From the NCBI RefSeq assembly GCF_002980525.1, contig NZ_PVBQ01000003.1, forward strand, positions 124,001 through 188,000: a DNA stretch of 64,000 bases, given 5' to 3'. This DNA comes from Sphingobacterium haloxyli (GTDB lineage Bacteria > Bacteroidota > Bacteroidia > Sphingobacteriales > Sphingobacteriaceae). This document shows positions 26,844-35,871 of the stretch, in pieces. The stretch's first letter is position 1, and every line of letters starts with the position of its first letter. The translations under genes and the position numbers were made by a program. Below the pieces are notes generated by a model, which had not been told where the DNA came from, made no database searches, and saw only the letters and a list, made by a program, of their open reading frames with translations.

Positions 26844-27293
26844 TTACTCCCTAATCATTTCTATATGAGGTATTCCGTCTTCATCGTAAGGTTTTCCGAT
26901 TTCCGCAAAGCCTAATGCATTATAGAATTTTATCAAATATACTTGCGCTCCAATACGTATCGTTGAACTGCCAAAAAGTTCTTTGCATGACGATATCGAC
27001 TTTTCCATAAGTTGCTTTCCTAATTTTAAACCTCTGAAATGAGGGCCAACAACGACTCGTCCTATAGAGACCTCGTCATAAGATACGCCAGCAGGAAGGA
27101 GTCTTGTGTAGCCCGCCAGATTATCATTTACGAAACACATCAGATGATAACTGATTAGATCTTTCTCGTCGATATCCTGATAAGGGCAACATTGCTCTAC
27201 AATAAAGACCTCATTTCGAAGTTTCAATATTTGATAAAGTTCAGTGGTATCTAGTTCTTTGAATGCTTTAATAAAATATGTAATTCTCATCAT
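26844..27293 (-). CDS. elaA: ElaA-like GNAT acetyltransferase
   Basis: A 149-residue GNAT protein of the ElaA type. ELYQILKLRNEVFIVEQCCPYQDIDEKD is the N-terminal signature, and IGRVVVGPHFRGLKLGKQLM contains the acetyl-CoA pyrophosphate loop (RxxxxGxxL). Substrate is unknown for the family. It has its own 78-base upstream gap to the divergent aldo/keto reductase gene and precedes the Crp gene on the same strand with a 77-base gap. Confidence 0.9.
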   Translation of the reverse strand: MMRITYFIKAFKELDTTELYQILKLRNEVFIVEQCCPYQDIDEKDLISYHLMCFVNDNLAGYTRLLPAGVSYDEVSIGRVVVGPHFRGLKLGKQLMEKSISSCKELFGSSTIRIGAQVYLIKFYNALGFAEIGKPYDEDGIPHIEMIRE

Positions 27294-27368
27294 GACTGTA
27301 TAAAAATTAACGTCTATTATAGTATATTAGCGTACATTAATGGATGAACAAAAGAATGAACCGAAGAT

Positions 27369-28400
27369 ATGCATTATACTCCAAATCCAGATAGATACCA
27401 ACAGATGGTATATAACAAATGCGGTAAGAGTGGCTTGAAATTACCAGCGATATCGCTGGGATTATGGCATAATTTCGGTGACGACAAACCACATCATATT
27501 AAACAGCAGATATGTCGGACAGCATTTGATCATGGTATCACGCACTTCGACCTTGCCAATAATTACGGCCCGCCCCCGGGAACGGCAGAATTGGCTTTTG
27601 GCAGAATATTAAAGGAAGATTTTGCCGGTTTGCGAGATGAACTTATCATTTCTTCAAAGGCAGGTTATGAAATGTGGCCGGGCCCCTATGGCGAGTGGGG
27701 TAGCAAAAAATATCTTATAGCAAGTTGCGATCAAAGCCTTAAACGTATGGGGCTCGAATATGTTGATATATTCTATTCCCACCGTTTTGACCCCAATACG
27801 CCATTGGAAGAGACTATGCAGGCCCTGGACCAGATCGTTCGATCCGGCAAAGCATTGTATGTGGGGCTTTCTTCTTATAACAGTAACCGAACAAAAGAAG
27901 CTGTGGCGATCCTGAATGATCTCGGAACCCCGTGCCTGATACATCAACCAAGCTATTCGATGCTTAATCGTTGGATTGAAAACGATGGCCTCATTGATAC
28001 GCTTGATGAACTTGGTGTGGGTTCCATCGTCTTTTCTCCGCTTGCCCAAGGAATGCTCACCACAAAATATCTCACCGATATCCCCGATGGTAGCCGGGCC
28101 AATCAACGGGAGTCGTTAAACCCAAATTTCCTCAGCAACGAAAATTTGGAAAAGATACGAGCACTGAACGTTATTGCTGAAAGTCGTGGCCAAACCCTTG
28201 CACAAATGGCCATCGCTTGGGTTCTCAAAAAAGGGAGAATCACATCCGCCCTTATCGGAGCAAGCAGGCCAGAGCAGGTGACGGATTGTGTCGGTGCTAT
28301 AAAGAATCTTGACTTTACAGCAACGGAACTTTCTGAAATCGATCGGTATGCAACAGACAGTGACATAAATATCTGGGCAAGGTCAGCAGAACTAGATTGA
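27369..28400 (+). CDS. Aldo/keto reductase, YghZ (L-glyceraldehyde 3-phosphate reductase) type
   Basis: A 343-residue NADPH-dependent aldo/keto reductase. The N-terminus MHYTPNPDRYQQMVYNKCG and GLWHNFGDD are typical of the YghZ/Gpr group. Catalytic residues are visible in context: D and Y in FDLANNYGPP, K in ISSKAGYEMWPGPYG and H in DIFYSHRFD; the cofactor region is AWVLKKGRITSALIGASRPEQV. It reduces small toxic aldehydes such as L-glyceraldehyde-3-phosphate or methylglyoxal. Convergent with the rhamnosidase gene. Confidence 0.92.
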   Translation: MHYTPNPDRYQQMVYNKCGKSGLKLPAISLGLWHNFGDDKPHHIKQQICRTAFDHGITHFDLANNYGPPPGTAELAFGRILKEDFAGLRDELIISSKAGYEMWPGPYGEWGSKKYLIASCDQSLKRMGLEYVDIFYSHRFDPNTPLEETMQALDQIVRSGKALYVGLSSYNSNRTKEAVAILNDLGTPCLIHQPSYSMLNRWIENDGLIDTLDELGVGSIVFSPLAQGMLTTKYLTDIPDGSRANQRESLNPNFLSNENLEKIRALNVIAESRGQTLAQMAIAWVLKKGRITSALIGASRPEQVTDCVGAIKNLDFTATELSEIDRYATDSDINIWARSAELD

Positions 28401-28436
28401 GTGCGATTTTAGCCAATAACTCATACTCGTGTCTGA

Positions 28437-31088
28437 CTATTGCTTCAATTTTAGCTTTAACTGGTGCCTTCCGGCTACGAGATGTATTGCTTTCCCATCT
28501 GCCTCTACATTTTCAGGGGGATAAAGCGTAGCTGTTGAATTCGCTGGGATCTGCACGTCATAAATAATTGTATTTTTTTTCTTTTCCCAGCTTGACACAA
28601 TTTCGCCGTACGGTGATCGATGCCTGACTTCTGATTGGTTCAGGCCTGTTGGAAAAATCGGTCGAAGTAATATGTTTTTAAATCCGGGCTGATTGGGATC
28701 GGGTAAAATACCGCCGATAGATTTAAAGAACCAACCCCCGATTTCCCCAAACATCATATGATTATCCGAGATATCTCTTGTCGCTTTCAAATCCCAATTT
28801 TCAAGCAATGTAGTTGCTCCGTTTATAGCCCACCACCCCCAAGATGGATACGTATCCTGAACGGCCACCTGATAGGCAGTCTCGCCATATCCATTATTGG
28901 TAAGCGCATTCAATAGCGCTTTCGCACCTAACACGCCCACGTCAAGATGAAAATTAGTTTCCGCTACTTTATTATTCAGGTTCGCAGCGACCTTAGCCTT
29001 TATATCCTCTGGAACGATACCCCAATGTAACGGGACGCTCAATTCGGTCTGCGTTCCATCCGCATATATTCCGGATTCTCGATTTAGGAATTTATCGTTA
29101 ATGGACTGTTTGATTTTTTTACGCAGTGCATCATATCTTTTATAGTCTGCTTCTTTACCAAACAATTTAGCTGCAGAAGCCAAAATATCTGCATCGACAT
29201 AAAAGTAAACAGATGAAGTAAGTTCCAGGTTCGAGCGCGATTTTACCGGTACCCAATCGCCGCGGCCAAAGCTAGTCAGCCCATTCGGACTGATACGATC
29301 AACATAATCGACGTAGCGTTTTATATTCTCATAACAGTCGGCTAAAAGCCTGCTATCGCCATAAAACATATATATCTGCCACGGGATAATAGCGATTGTA
29401 CTCGTCCAGTCTAATCCATTTGCAGTGCCATATCCCCATCCACCGGTAGGAATAATGTCCGGCAACACGCCGTTGGGCTGTTGTTCGTCGCGGTGGTCTG
29501 CCAGCCACTTTTCATAAACAGTGACACCGTCGAAATTATATAACGCAGTTTCGATAGCTAGGTGTCCGTCGCCTGTCCAACCATTTTTTTCTCGTTGTGG
29601 ACAATCCGTCGGATAGCCCATCAGGTTAGACAAATACGCGTTGTTTGTTATTTCCCATAGGTCGTTTACCAGTTTTGAGGAAGTCTTCACGTGGCCCACT
29701 GGAGCAACATCGCTATGTAGGAAATAAGCTATTATGTTCGATTTGTCTAGTATAATGGGGTTGCTGCTGGTAACTTCTACATACCGAAACCCCTTATAGT
29801 TGAATTTAGGCATAAATTCATCTTCCTTTTTACCACTAAGTGTGACAATATCCGTTTGGAAAGGGTCGTTCTCTTTATCTCCTCGGTAATACACATCGAT
29901 ATTAGACATATCCAAACGACCATTTTCATCAAGACGTTCGCCATGTGCTATACGTAGTACAGTACCTTCGGTTCCTTTAACTTTAATGCGTGTAACGCCA
30001 GCCATATTCTGCCCCATGTCAAATACATACGTCTTCTCATCAACCTTCTTAACCGATATCGGATTGTACGTTTTCATTAACCGTATAGGAGCAATCAGCT
30101 GTGACACGATATGGTCGGATGGCGCACTTCGGTATCGAACGCTACGCCATTTAGCATCATCAAAATGAGGCTCGTCCCAGCCGGGCTGTTCCAAACGGGC
30201 ATCATAATGTTCGCCCGTATAAATGTTGTTGGATACAATCGGTCCGGACGAAGTTTTCCAGTTAAGTCCTGACACAATAGTTTCTTCAGTTCCATCGGTA
30301 TAGACTATGCGAAGATCTAAACAAAATGTTGGTCTTGCTCTCCACGGCGCATTGTGAAAATCCCAGACAGCAATTGGTTGGTGGTTGTACCAGCCATTGC
30401 CCAGAACCACACCAATCGCATTTGCTCCAGATTGAAGAAGGGTGGTCACATCATGCGCTACGTAAAGGGTGCGTCGGTCAAACCGTGTATACATTGGATC
30501 TAGTCGATGATTACTAACGCGTTCACCATTCAGGGATAATTCATACAGGCCCGCCACCGCTATATATGCCCGAGCATATTTGATGGTCTTTTTTACATCA
30601 AATTGCTTTCTGAAATAAGGTGCTTCTTTATGGTGGATGTCCTGATGATCGCTAATCCAAGCACCCTTCCAGTTGTTGCCTCCCATCATGCCGGTTTCAA
30701 AGGCGGCTACCGCTGAGGGTGTCGGCTTTCCGTCCTTATCCCATGCTATCACCTTCCAGAAGTAACGCGTCTGCGGATCCAACGTTTGCCCCGCATAGGT
30801 TACGCGTATATCTGTTTTAGATAGCTTGCCAGTGTCCCAGATCCGACCTTGATTCCTGACTACTTCCATTGAGTCCGTGTCTACAAGCACTTGATATGCG
30901 GTCTGAACAGCTCCTCGTCTGTCATCCTTTAACATCCACATCAGCCTAGGGTTCTGTATATCTATTCCTATCGGGTTTATGAGGTGCTCGCATTTCAGCT
31001 GGATCGGTTCGCCGTTTGCTGGAGCGCTCTTTCCATAGAGGTTGCCGCATAATACCAAACAAACTGCCAAGAATAAGATTTTTTTCAT
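28437..31088 (-). CDS. Alpha-L-rhamnosidase (GH78), secreted
   Basis: An 883-residue enzyme with a signal peptide (MKKILFLAVCLVLCGNLYG). It has the GH78 layout: N-terminal beta domains (LKCEHLINPIGIDIQNPRLMW, AWISDHQ, AYIAVAGLYELSLNGERV), a beta sandwich, and an (alpha/alpha)6 barrel with the catalytic-region motif CPQREKNGWTGDG and GWGYGTANGLDWTSTIAIIPW. It removes terminal rhamnose from plant polysaccharides or glycosides in the periplasm. It stands alone, about 7 kb from the xylan-type locus. Confidence 0.93.
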   Translation of the reverse strand: MKKILFLAVCLVLCGNLYGKSAPANGEPIQLKCEHLINPIGIDIQNPRLMWMLKDDRRGAVQTAYQVLVDTDSMEVVRNQGRIWDTGKLSKTDIRVTYAGQTLDPQTRYFWKVIAWDKDGKPTPSAVAAFETGMMGGNNWKGAWISDHQDIHHKEAPYFRKQFDVKKTIKYARAYIAVAGLYELSLNGERVSNHRLDPMYTRFDRRTLYVAHDVTTLLQSGANAIGVVLGNGWYNHQPIAVWDFHNAPWRARPTFCLDLRIVYTDGTEETIVSGLNWKTSSGPIVSNNIYTGEHYDARLEQPGWDEPHFDDAKWRSVRYRSAPSDHIVSQLIAPIRLMKTYNPISVKKVDEKTYVFDMGQNMAGVTRIKVKGTEGTVLRIAHGERLDENGRLDMSNIDVYYRGDKENDPFQTDIVTLSGKKEDEFMPKFNYKGFRYVEVTSSNPIILDKSNIIAYFLHSDVAPVGHVKTSSKLVNDLWEITNNAYLSNLMGYPTDCPQREKNGWTGDGHLAIETALYNFDGVTVYEKWLADHRDEQQPNGVLPDIIPTGGWGYGTANGLDWTSTIAIIPWQIYMFYGDSRLLADCYENIKRYVDYVDRISPNGLTSFGRGDWVPVKSRSNLELTSSVYFYVDADILASAAKLFGKEADYKRYDALRKKIKQSINDKFLNRESGIYADGTQTELSVPLHWGIVPEDIKAKVAANLNNKVAETNFHLDVGVLGAKALLNALTNNGYGETAYQVAVQDTYPSWGWWAINGATTLLENWDLKATRDISDNHMMFGEIGGWFFKSIGGILPDPNQPGFKNILLRPIFPTGLNQSEVRHRSPYGEIVSSWEKKKNTIIYDVQIPANSTATLYPPENVEADGKAIHLVAGRHQLKLKLKQ

Positions 31089-31202
31089 TATAGGATTACG
31101 ATGAGGTGTTGCCGTTTCTTTTTGATACTAATATACGATACTGAAAGTATAAAAACCTAACGTATTTATACAAAAGACATTGTCTGGCGATGAAACCCCC
31201 AC

Positions 31203-31829
31203 TTAGTTCAGATTTTCATTTGTCGGCTTTTTAATGCCTATCAATGTCTTCGAAGCAAATACGAGCACCTGTATAATCACAGCGATGATGATTAGAATCG
31301 CTAATTCCAGGTAGGAAATCATGTTTGAGAAACGAGTCATATCCAGTACCTCATCTAGTAGATTTTTTCCTTCTTCTACCTGTATTGAAGATAAAGTTTG
31401 CAATGTGTCTCCGGCGTTCCGCGCAGCTGAGAGCGCTGCCGTATGATCGCCGTTTTTGTTTTTTACGGATATGGTCTGACACAGCTGTTTGAAAGTCTCA
31501 AAATTAGCTCTTTCCATTTCTGTGAGAATCGTTTTTTCGTATAATGCATTTAATGTGGCTACTTCAGCTAGATGGCTGTTTATCCGTGCAGTAACTTCAG
31601 CTTCCTCTTTTTCCAAGATGGTGATAACACCGTCCATTTGTTTCGACAATCGAAGGATATATTGGGCTACTACCAATCGATCTTCATAAATGGAGGTGAC
31701 TGCGGTACTTATCCGTGTCGCGATTCGTTGTTCACGCATATTGGTTAGCATTACCAAGCCAATCACGGTGAACAACAGTATCGCTGCTGTCATTTTTTGT
31801 TTAATCGCAAATGTCCACATAATCTTCAA
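31203..31829 (-). CDS. Membrane protein with four-helix-bundle (4HB_MCP) sensor domain only
   Basis: A 208-residue protein: TM1 at about 11-30, an extracytoplasmic helical bundle resembling the ligand-binding 4HB domain of chemoreceptors (EDRLVVAQYILRLSKQMDGV onward), TM2 at about 172-195 (LAILIIIAVIIQVLVFA) and a 13-residue tail. HAMP, methylation and signalling domains are absent, and the stop is followed by unrelated sequence, so it is not a simple truncation. It may pair with another signalling protein or be a vestige. Confidence 0.75.
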   Translation of the reverse strand: MKIMWTFAIKQKMTAAILLFTVIGLVMLTNMREQRIATRISTAVTSIYEDRLVVAQYILRLSKQMDGVITILEKEEAEVTARINSHLAEVATLNALYEKTILTEMERANFETFKQLCQTISVKNKNGDHTAALSAARNAGDTLQTLSSIQVEEGKNLLDEVLDMTRFSNMISYLELAILIIIAVIIQVLVFASKTLIGIKKPTNENLN

Positions 31830-31938
31830 TTTAACCCAGCAATGCGATGCTTTAGGCTTATAACTGAGGCAAGTTAAGGAAATTATTTCAACAAATTACC
31901 ACGCATAACAACGTGTTAGGAGAGCGATATTTCAGCAC

Positions 31939-32742
31939 CTACTTTAACCGCAGATAAATGTGTTTCACGTGCTTATGCCCGCCCGAATCTCTTTCATCAA
32001 TTTCGAACTTATTGATGTACTTGATCAGATCATACAGCTTATTGAATCCATAGTTCCGAGGATCGAAATCAGGCTTCTTTTTAGAAATGAAGTTTCCTAA
32101 AGAAGCTAAGAATGTCCATCCTGTTTCATCCGCCAGATCGTCAACACTATTTACAATAAGATTTATGGTCTGCTTATCTACTTTATCGATGGCTTTCTGC
32201 GTAGGTTTCGGCTTTTCTTTCGTTACTGATTTCACTAGTACCTTTGTGCTTTCTTCCTTTTCAACTGGCTGCAATATCTCAATATAAATAAACTTGTTGC
32301 ATGCCGCAATAAATGGCTGCGGCGTTTTCTTTTCTCCGATACCAATGACCACCATCCCTGCTTCGCGTAGTCTGGTTGCTAACCGAGTAAAATCGCTGTC
32401 ACTGGACACGATACAGAAACCGGTAACTTTGTCTGAATACAGGATATCCATAGCATCGATAATCAATGCGCTGTCTGATGAGTTTTTACCGGTAGTATAA
32501 CTATATTGTTGAACTGGCGTAATCGCATTCTCCAGCAAAACATGTTTCCAGCCAGAAAGATGGGGCTTTGTCCAGTCTCCATATATTCGCTTTACAGTAG
32601 GTGTTCCACTTTTGGATACTTCTTCCAGCATTTCTTTCACATTAGCGTAAGGTACATTATCAGCATCAATTAAAACTGCGAGTTTATGATCTTGCATCAG
32701 TCTGACTTTTGGTATACCGTAAATATAAGTTTTATGTTTCAC
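31939..32742 (-). CDS. NYN-domain putative RNase with LOTUS/OST-HTH domain
   Basis: About 252-267 residues; MQDHKLAVLIDADN (ATG 32697) is an alternative start that begins at the conserved domain. The NYN (PIN-like) nuclease domain shows LIDADNVPY, GKNSSDSALIIDAMDIL and IVSSDSDFTRLATRLREAGM, containing the acidic metal-binding residues. The C-terminal 70 residues (LASLGNFISKKKPDFDPRNYGFNKLYDLI) match the LOTUS/OST-HTH RNA-binding domain. NYN-LOTUS proteins are thought to cut or bind RNA; the target is unknown. Single gene. Confidence 0.9.
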   Translation of the reverse strand: MKHKTYIYGIPKVRLMQDHKLAVLIDADNVPYANVKEMLEEVSKSGTPTVKRIYGDWTKPHLSGWKHVLLENAITPVQQYSYTTGKNSSDSALIIDAMDILYSDKVTGFCIVSSDSDFTRLATRLREAGMVVIGIGEKKTPQPFIAACNKFIYIEILQPVEKEESTKVLVKSVTKEKPKPTQKAIDKVDKQTINLIVNSVDDLADETGWTFLASLGNFISKKKPDFDPRNYGFNKLYDLIKYINKFEIDERDSGGHKHVKHIYLRLK

Positions 32743-32952
32743 AAAAAACAGACTTCACGGATTGATTTTCCATCGAATAAGCAAACCGGCCATTATTTTT
32801 TTCGTCTGTAACGTAGTCGCATCAATCTTGCTATATGTGATATTCAAATTTATTGTATCTTTAAATGTTAAAAGCTGTAGAAGCCGACACGATCACAAGC
32901 ATCAATAGCTTACATTAGGACTGTTGTACCATATGAACAAAATAAACCCAAT

Positions 32953-34170
32953 ATGAGAAGAAGAACATTTTTAAACGCGCTCAATGTAGGCATTGCCTCA
33001 GCCGCCCTTTTTAATGGCAAAAGCCATGCAACGTATTTAACATCACTCCTAGACAGGACAGCCGATGACAAAGAGCTAGCCTATCACCGGATACAGGATA
33101 TCAAATTTTCAACCGTCCAGCTAAACTATCCGCGTCTAGTAGGGAAAAATGCCCGTCTCGATCTCCATGGTACCGGCCCAAATGTAGAAATAGTTTGTTT
33201 AGTGACTGATAAGGGAGCCATAGGTTGGGCTTCTCTACGCGGGTCGAAGCGCGATGCTGAAAATGTTATGGGCGAACTCGTGGGCCAAAAGGTATCGGAA
33301 CTGTTTGCTGTTAAGGCTGGTACATTGCAGGATCGGCACATACCGTTCGATATGGCGCTGCATGACCTAGCAGGCGTAATTCTACAAAAACCAGTCTACG
33401 CTTTATTAGGGAAAGATAAACCATTTATCACAGATTACTACAGTGGTATGATTTATTTCGATGATCTAGAGCCCGCCAGCAAGCCAGCAGGGATCGATCG
33501 TATATTGGAGGAGTGTCGTTATGACTATAATGTAGGGTACAGGCAATTTAAGCTAAAAATAGGTCGTGGGCATAAGTGGATGCCTTATAAAGAAGGGTTG
33601 CAGCGCGATATTGAAGTCACCAAAGCGGTGGAACAGGCTTTTCCTGATTGTGAGATTCTAGTGGATGGAAATAACGGGTTTACGTCCGATCAGTTTATTG
33701 ATTATCTGAAAGGTATTGCCGGTGTTAAGTTGTTTTGGATAGAAGAACCCTTTCATGAAACCGTTGCCGACTATCAAAAGTTGCGCAATTTTATAAAGCG
33801 CGAAGGTATCCAAACCTTATTGGCTGATGGCGAGGCCGATCCCGATCAGAAATTTTTAAGAGAACTTATTCAACAGGATCTATTAGATGTACATCTAACA
33901 GATATAGAAGGCCTTGGTTTTACCAATTGGCGAAGATTGATGCCAGAACTCCAAGCGTTGGGTGCACAGGCTTCGCCGCATGCTTGGGGCTCACTCCTCA
34001 AGACCAATTATACTGCGCATTTGGCTGGAGGATTAGGTAATACTGTTACTATCGAAGGTGTTACCAGTTCGTCAGATGAAGTCGATCTTTCCGGTTACAC
34101 CATCAAAGACGGTAAGTTAATTCCCCCGTCGACGCCAGGTTTTGGTATGCCATTGTTAAAGAAAATATAA
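32953..34170 (+). CDS. Enolase-superfamily (mandelate racemase/muconate lactonizing-type) protein
   Basis: A 405-residue protein with a twin-arginine-like leader (MRRRTFLNALNVGIASAAL), so export is likely. The metal-binding barrel is visible: KLKIGRG near 198 (lysine), ILVDGNN (aspartate), FWIEEPFHE (glutamate) and LLADGEADPD, with SPHAWGS near 345 as a possible base histidine. Reaction is not assigned; relatives include sugar-acid dehydratases and epimerases. A PfkB kinase gene follows within 60 bases, so a sugar-acid route is plausible but unproven. Confidence 0.82.
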   Translation: MRRRTFLNALNVGIASAALFNGKSHATYLTSLLDRTADDKELAYHRIQDIKFSTVQLNYPRLVGKNARLDLHGTGPNVEIVCLVTDKGAIGWASLRGSKRDAENVMGELVGQKVSELFAVKAGTLQDRHIPFDMALHDLAGVILQKPVYALLGKDKPFITDYYSGMIYFDDLEPASKPAGIDRILEECRYDYNVGYRQFKLKIGRGHKWMPYKEGLQRDIEVTKAVEQAFPDCEILVDGNNGFTSDQFIDYLKGIAGVKLFWIEEPFHETVADYQKLRNFIKREGIQTLLADGEADPDQKFLRELIQQDLLDVHLTDIEGLGFTNWRRLMPELQALGAQASPHAWGSLLKTNYTAHLAGGLGNTVTIEGVTSSSDEVDLSGYTIKDGKLIPPSTPGFGMPLLKKI

Positions 34171-34225
34171 AAATTTATTCAGTTGGCTGCGAAGGCAGTT
34201 GGGACTTCGTAAAAAACGTAAGCAT

Positions 34226-35107
34226 ATGAGTAGTCAGGTCGTTTGTTTTGGAGAAATTCTGTTTGATATTATCGATGGTAGCTCGAAGCCTGGTGGGGCC
34301 CCTTTCAATGTTGCCTATCATTTAAAACAGGCCGGGACAGCGAGTTTTTTGATCAGTTGTGTGGGCAATGACCCATATGGAAAAGAATTGTTGGATATTG
34401 TAAAGACATGGGGATTGGACACAACTGGTATCGCGATAAGCGATTCCCATAAAACCGGTGAGGCGATTGTAAAAAAGGGAGAAAATGGACTGCCGGAATA
34501 TGATCTCGTATATCCCGCTGCCTGGGATTATATCCCTTGGAAAGCGGGGTATATGTCCGTGATTGCCAATAGTAACGCTTTTGTTTTCGGATCGCTGTCT
34601 TCAAGAAATACCCGATCGTATGATACCCTCAAAGAATGCTTGGAGTATTCATCATTGAATGTTTTTGATATTAATATTAGACCTCCTTACTTTGATCAAC
34701 TCATATTGGAAGAACTACTCCAAAAAACGCATATCTTAAAGCTAAATGATACCGAACTTGCATTGCTAAGTCAATGGTATGATAATAAAGAGGAGGAGGA
34801 AAAGATACAGGTGGAAGCCATCAGGCAGCGATTTAATATTGACGAGGTAATTGTAACCAAAGGTGAAGAAGGCGCCAGCTATTATAGTGATGAAGATGAA
34901 TTACATAGGCCAGCAATGGAAATACAGGTCGCAAACACCGTGGGTAGCGGCGATGCTTTTCTTGCTGGTTTTTTAAGTAAGCGGCTAGACAACTCCTCGA
35001 CGATAGAAGCGTGCTTTCTGGAGGGGATCAAGAAGGGCGGGTATGTAGCGTCCCAATATGAGGCGTGCCCCTCATATGAGGGGTATCTCGAAATGTTTCG
35101 CAACTGA
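34226..35107 (+). CDS. PfkB-family carbohydrate kinase (fructokinase-like)
   Basis: About 293 residues from ATG 34226; the upstream TTG 34199 would add a basic stretch (GLRKKRKH) that is not family-like. Features: CFGEILFDIIDG and GGAPFNVAYHL at the N-terminus, VFDINIRPPYFD in the middle, and the catalytic/anion-hole motif VANTVGSGDAFLAGFL (PfkB signature 2). It phosphorylates a sugar, most likely fructose or a related keto sugar. It follows the enolase-superfamily gene by 55 bases and is convergent with the sigma-factor gene. Confidence 0.9.
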   Translation: MSSQVVCFGEILFDIIDGSSKPGGAPFNVAYHLKQAGTASFLISCVGNDPYGKELLDIVKTWGLDTTGIAISDSHKTGEAIVKKGENGLPEYDLVYPAAWDYIPWKAGYMSVIANSNAFVFGSLSSRNTRSYDTLKECLEYSSLNVFDINIRPPYFDQLILEELLQKTHILKLNDTELALLSQWYDNKEEEEKIQVEAIRQRFNIDEVIVTKGEEGASYYSDEDELHRPAMEIQVANTVGSGDAFLAGFLSKRLDNSSTIEACFLEGIKKGGYVASQYEACPSYEGYLEMFRN

Positions 35108-35134
35108 AGCAGCGTTTTGCATATTTCGGCGTGG

Positions 35135-35698
35135 CTAAAGTAGCGTCGTCAAGAAACCGGCTAAGCGCGCTCTAAGTCTTTTGAAAGCTTTTCCCAGATG
35201 AGCTTCTACAGTTTTTTCGGAAATACCTAATTCATCCGCTATCTTTTTTTGGGAATAACCGTCCTGACGACTTAATCTAAAAACCAATTGACATTTCTCG
35301 GGTAGCATTTGAATATGTTTTTCCAATTCTTCTTGAAGTTCTTCAAAGGCTAGTTTCTGCTGCGTAGAGTCATCAACCAGCCCGGTACCCAATAAGCTAT
35401 CTACATACCGCTTTTCATTATACTGTCTGTCCATTGATTTGATCACCCGATATTTTACGGACACAGCTAGATAACTCGCCAAATCAGACCGAAGTACCAT
35501 ATCAGATCGCTTATTCCATAACGACGTAAAAATATCTTGGACAATTTCTTCTGCTTCCTCCAAATTCCCTATGCGATTGGCAGCTATTGCAAATAGTTTT
35601 TTCCAAAAGCGATTATAAATTTCTGTAAACGCACTTTCATCGTCTTGACGAAGACGTAAATACAATTCATTATCCGTTAAATCCCTGTAAACAATCAT
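35135..35698 (-). CDS. ECF RNA polymerase sigma factor, FecI-like
   Basis: About 187 residues from ATG 35698 (MIVYRDLTDNE); the longer frame to 35809 adds a cysteine-rich stretch unlike the family. Region 2 is seen in DESAFTEIYNRFWKKLFAIAANRIG...EEAEEIVQDIFTSLW and region 4 in LPEKCQLVFRLSRQDGYSQKKIADELGISEKTVEAHLGKA. It should be the partner of the adjacent FecR and control the SusC/SusD locus. Unusually, it is divergent from fecR instead of upstream in the same operon. Confidence 0.93.
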   Translation of the reverse strand: MIVYRDLTDNELYLRLRQDDESAFTEIYNRFWKKLFAIAANRIGNLEEAEEIVQDIFTSLWNKRSDMVLRSDLASYLAVSVKYRVIKSMDRQYNEKRYVDSLLGTGLVDDSTQQKLAFEELQEELEKHIQMLPEKCQLVFRLSRQDGYSQKKIADELGISEKTVEAHLGKAFKRLRARLAGFLTTLL

Positions 35699-35871
35699 AA
35701 CTAAAAGCGATTTATTTTGGTTGGCCGCACAGCAACGTATCAAATATAGATATTTTATTCTATTAGTTGTACAACAACCTTGTACCAGTAGAATCAGTAA
35801 AGAGGACAAAAAAAATGAAAACAGTGTAAGGGATTTGTGCTAGAACAAGGACATATATAAAAGCTCCAGTT

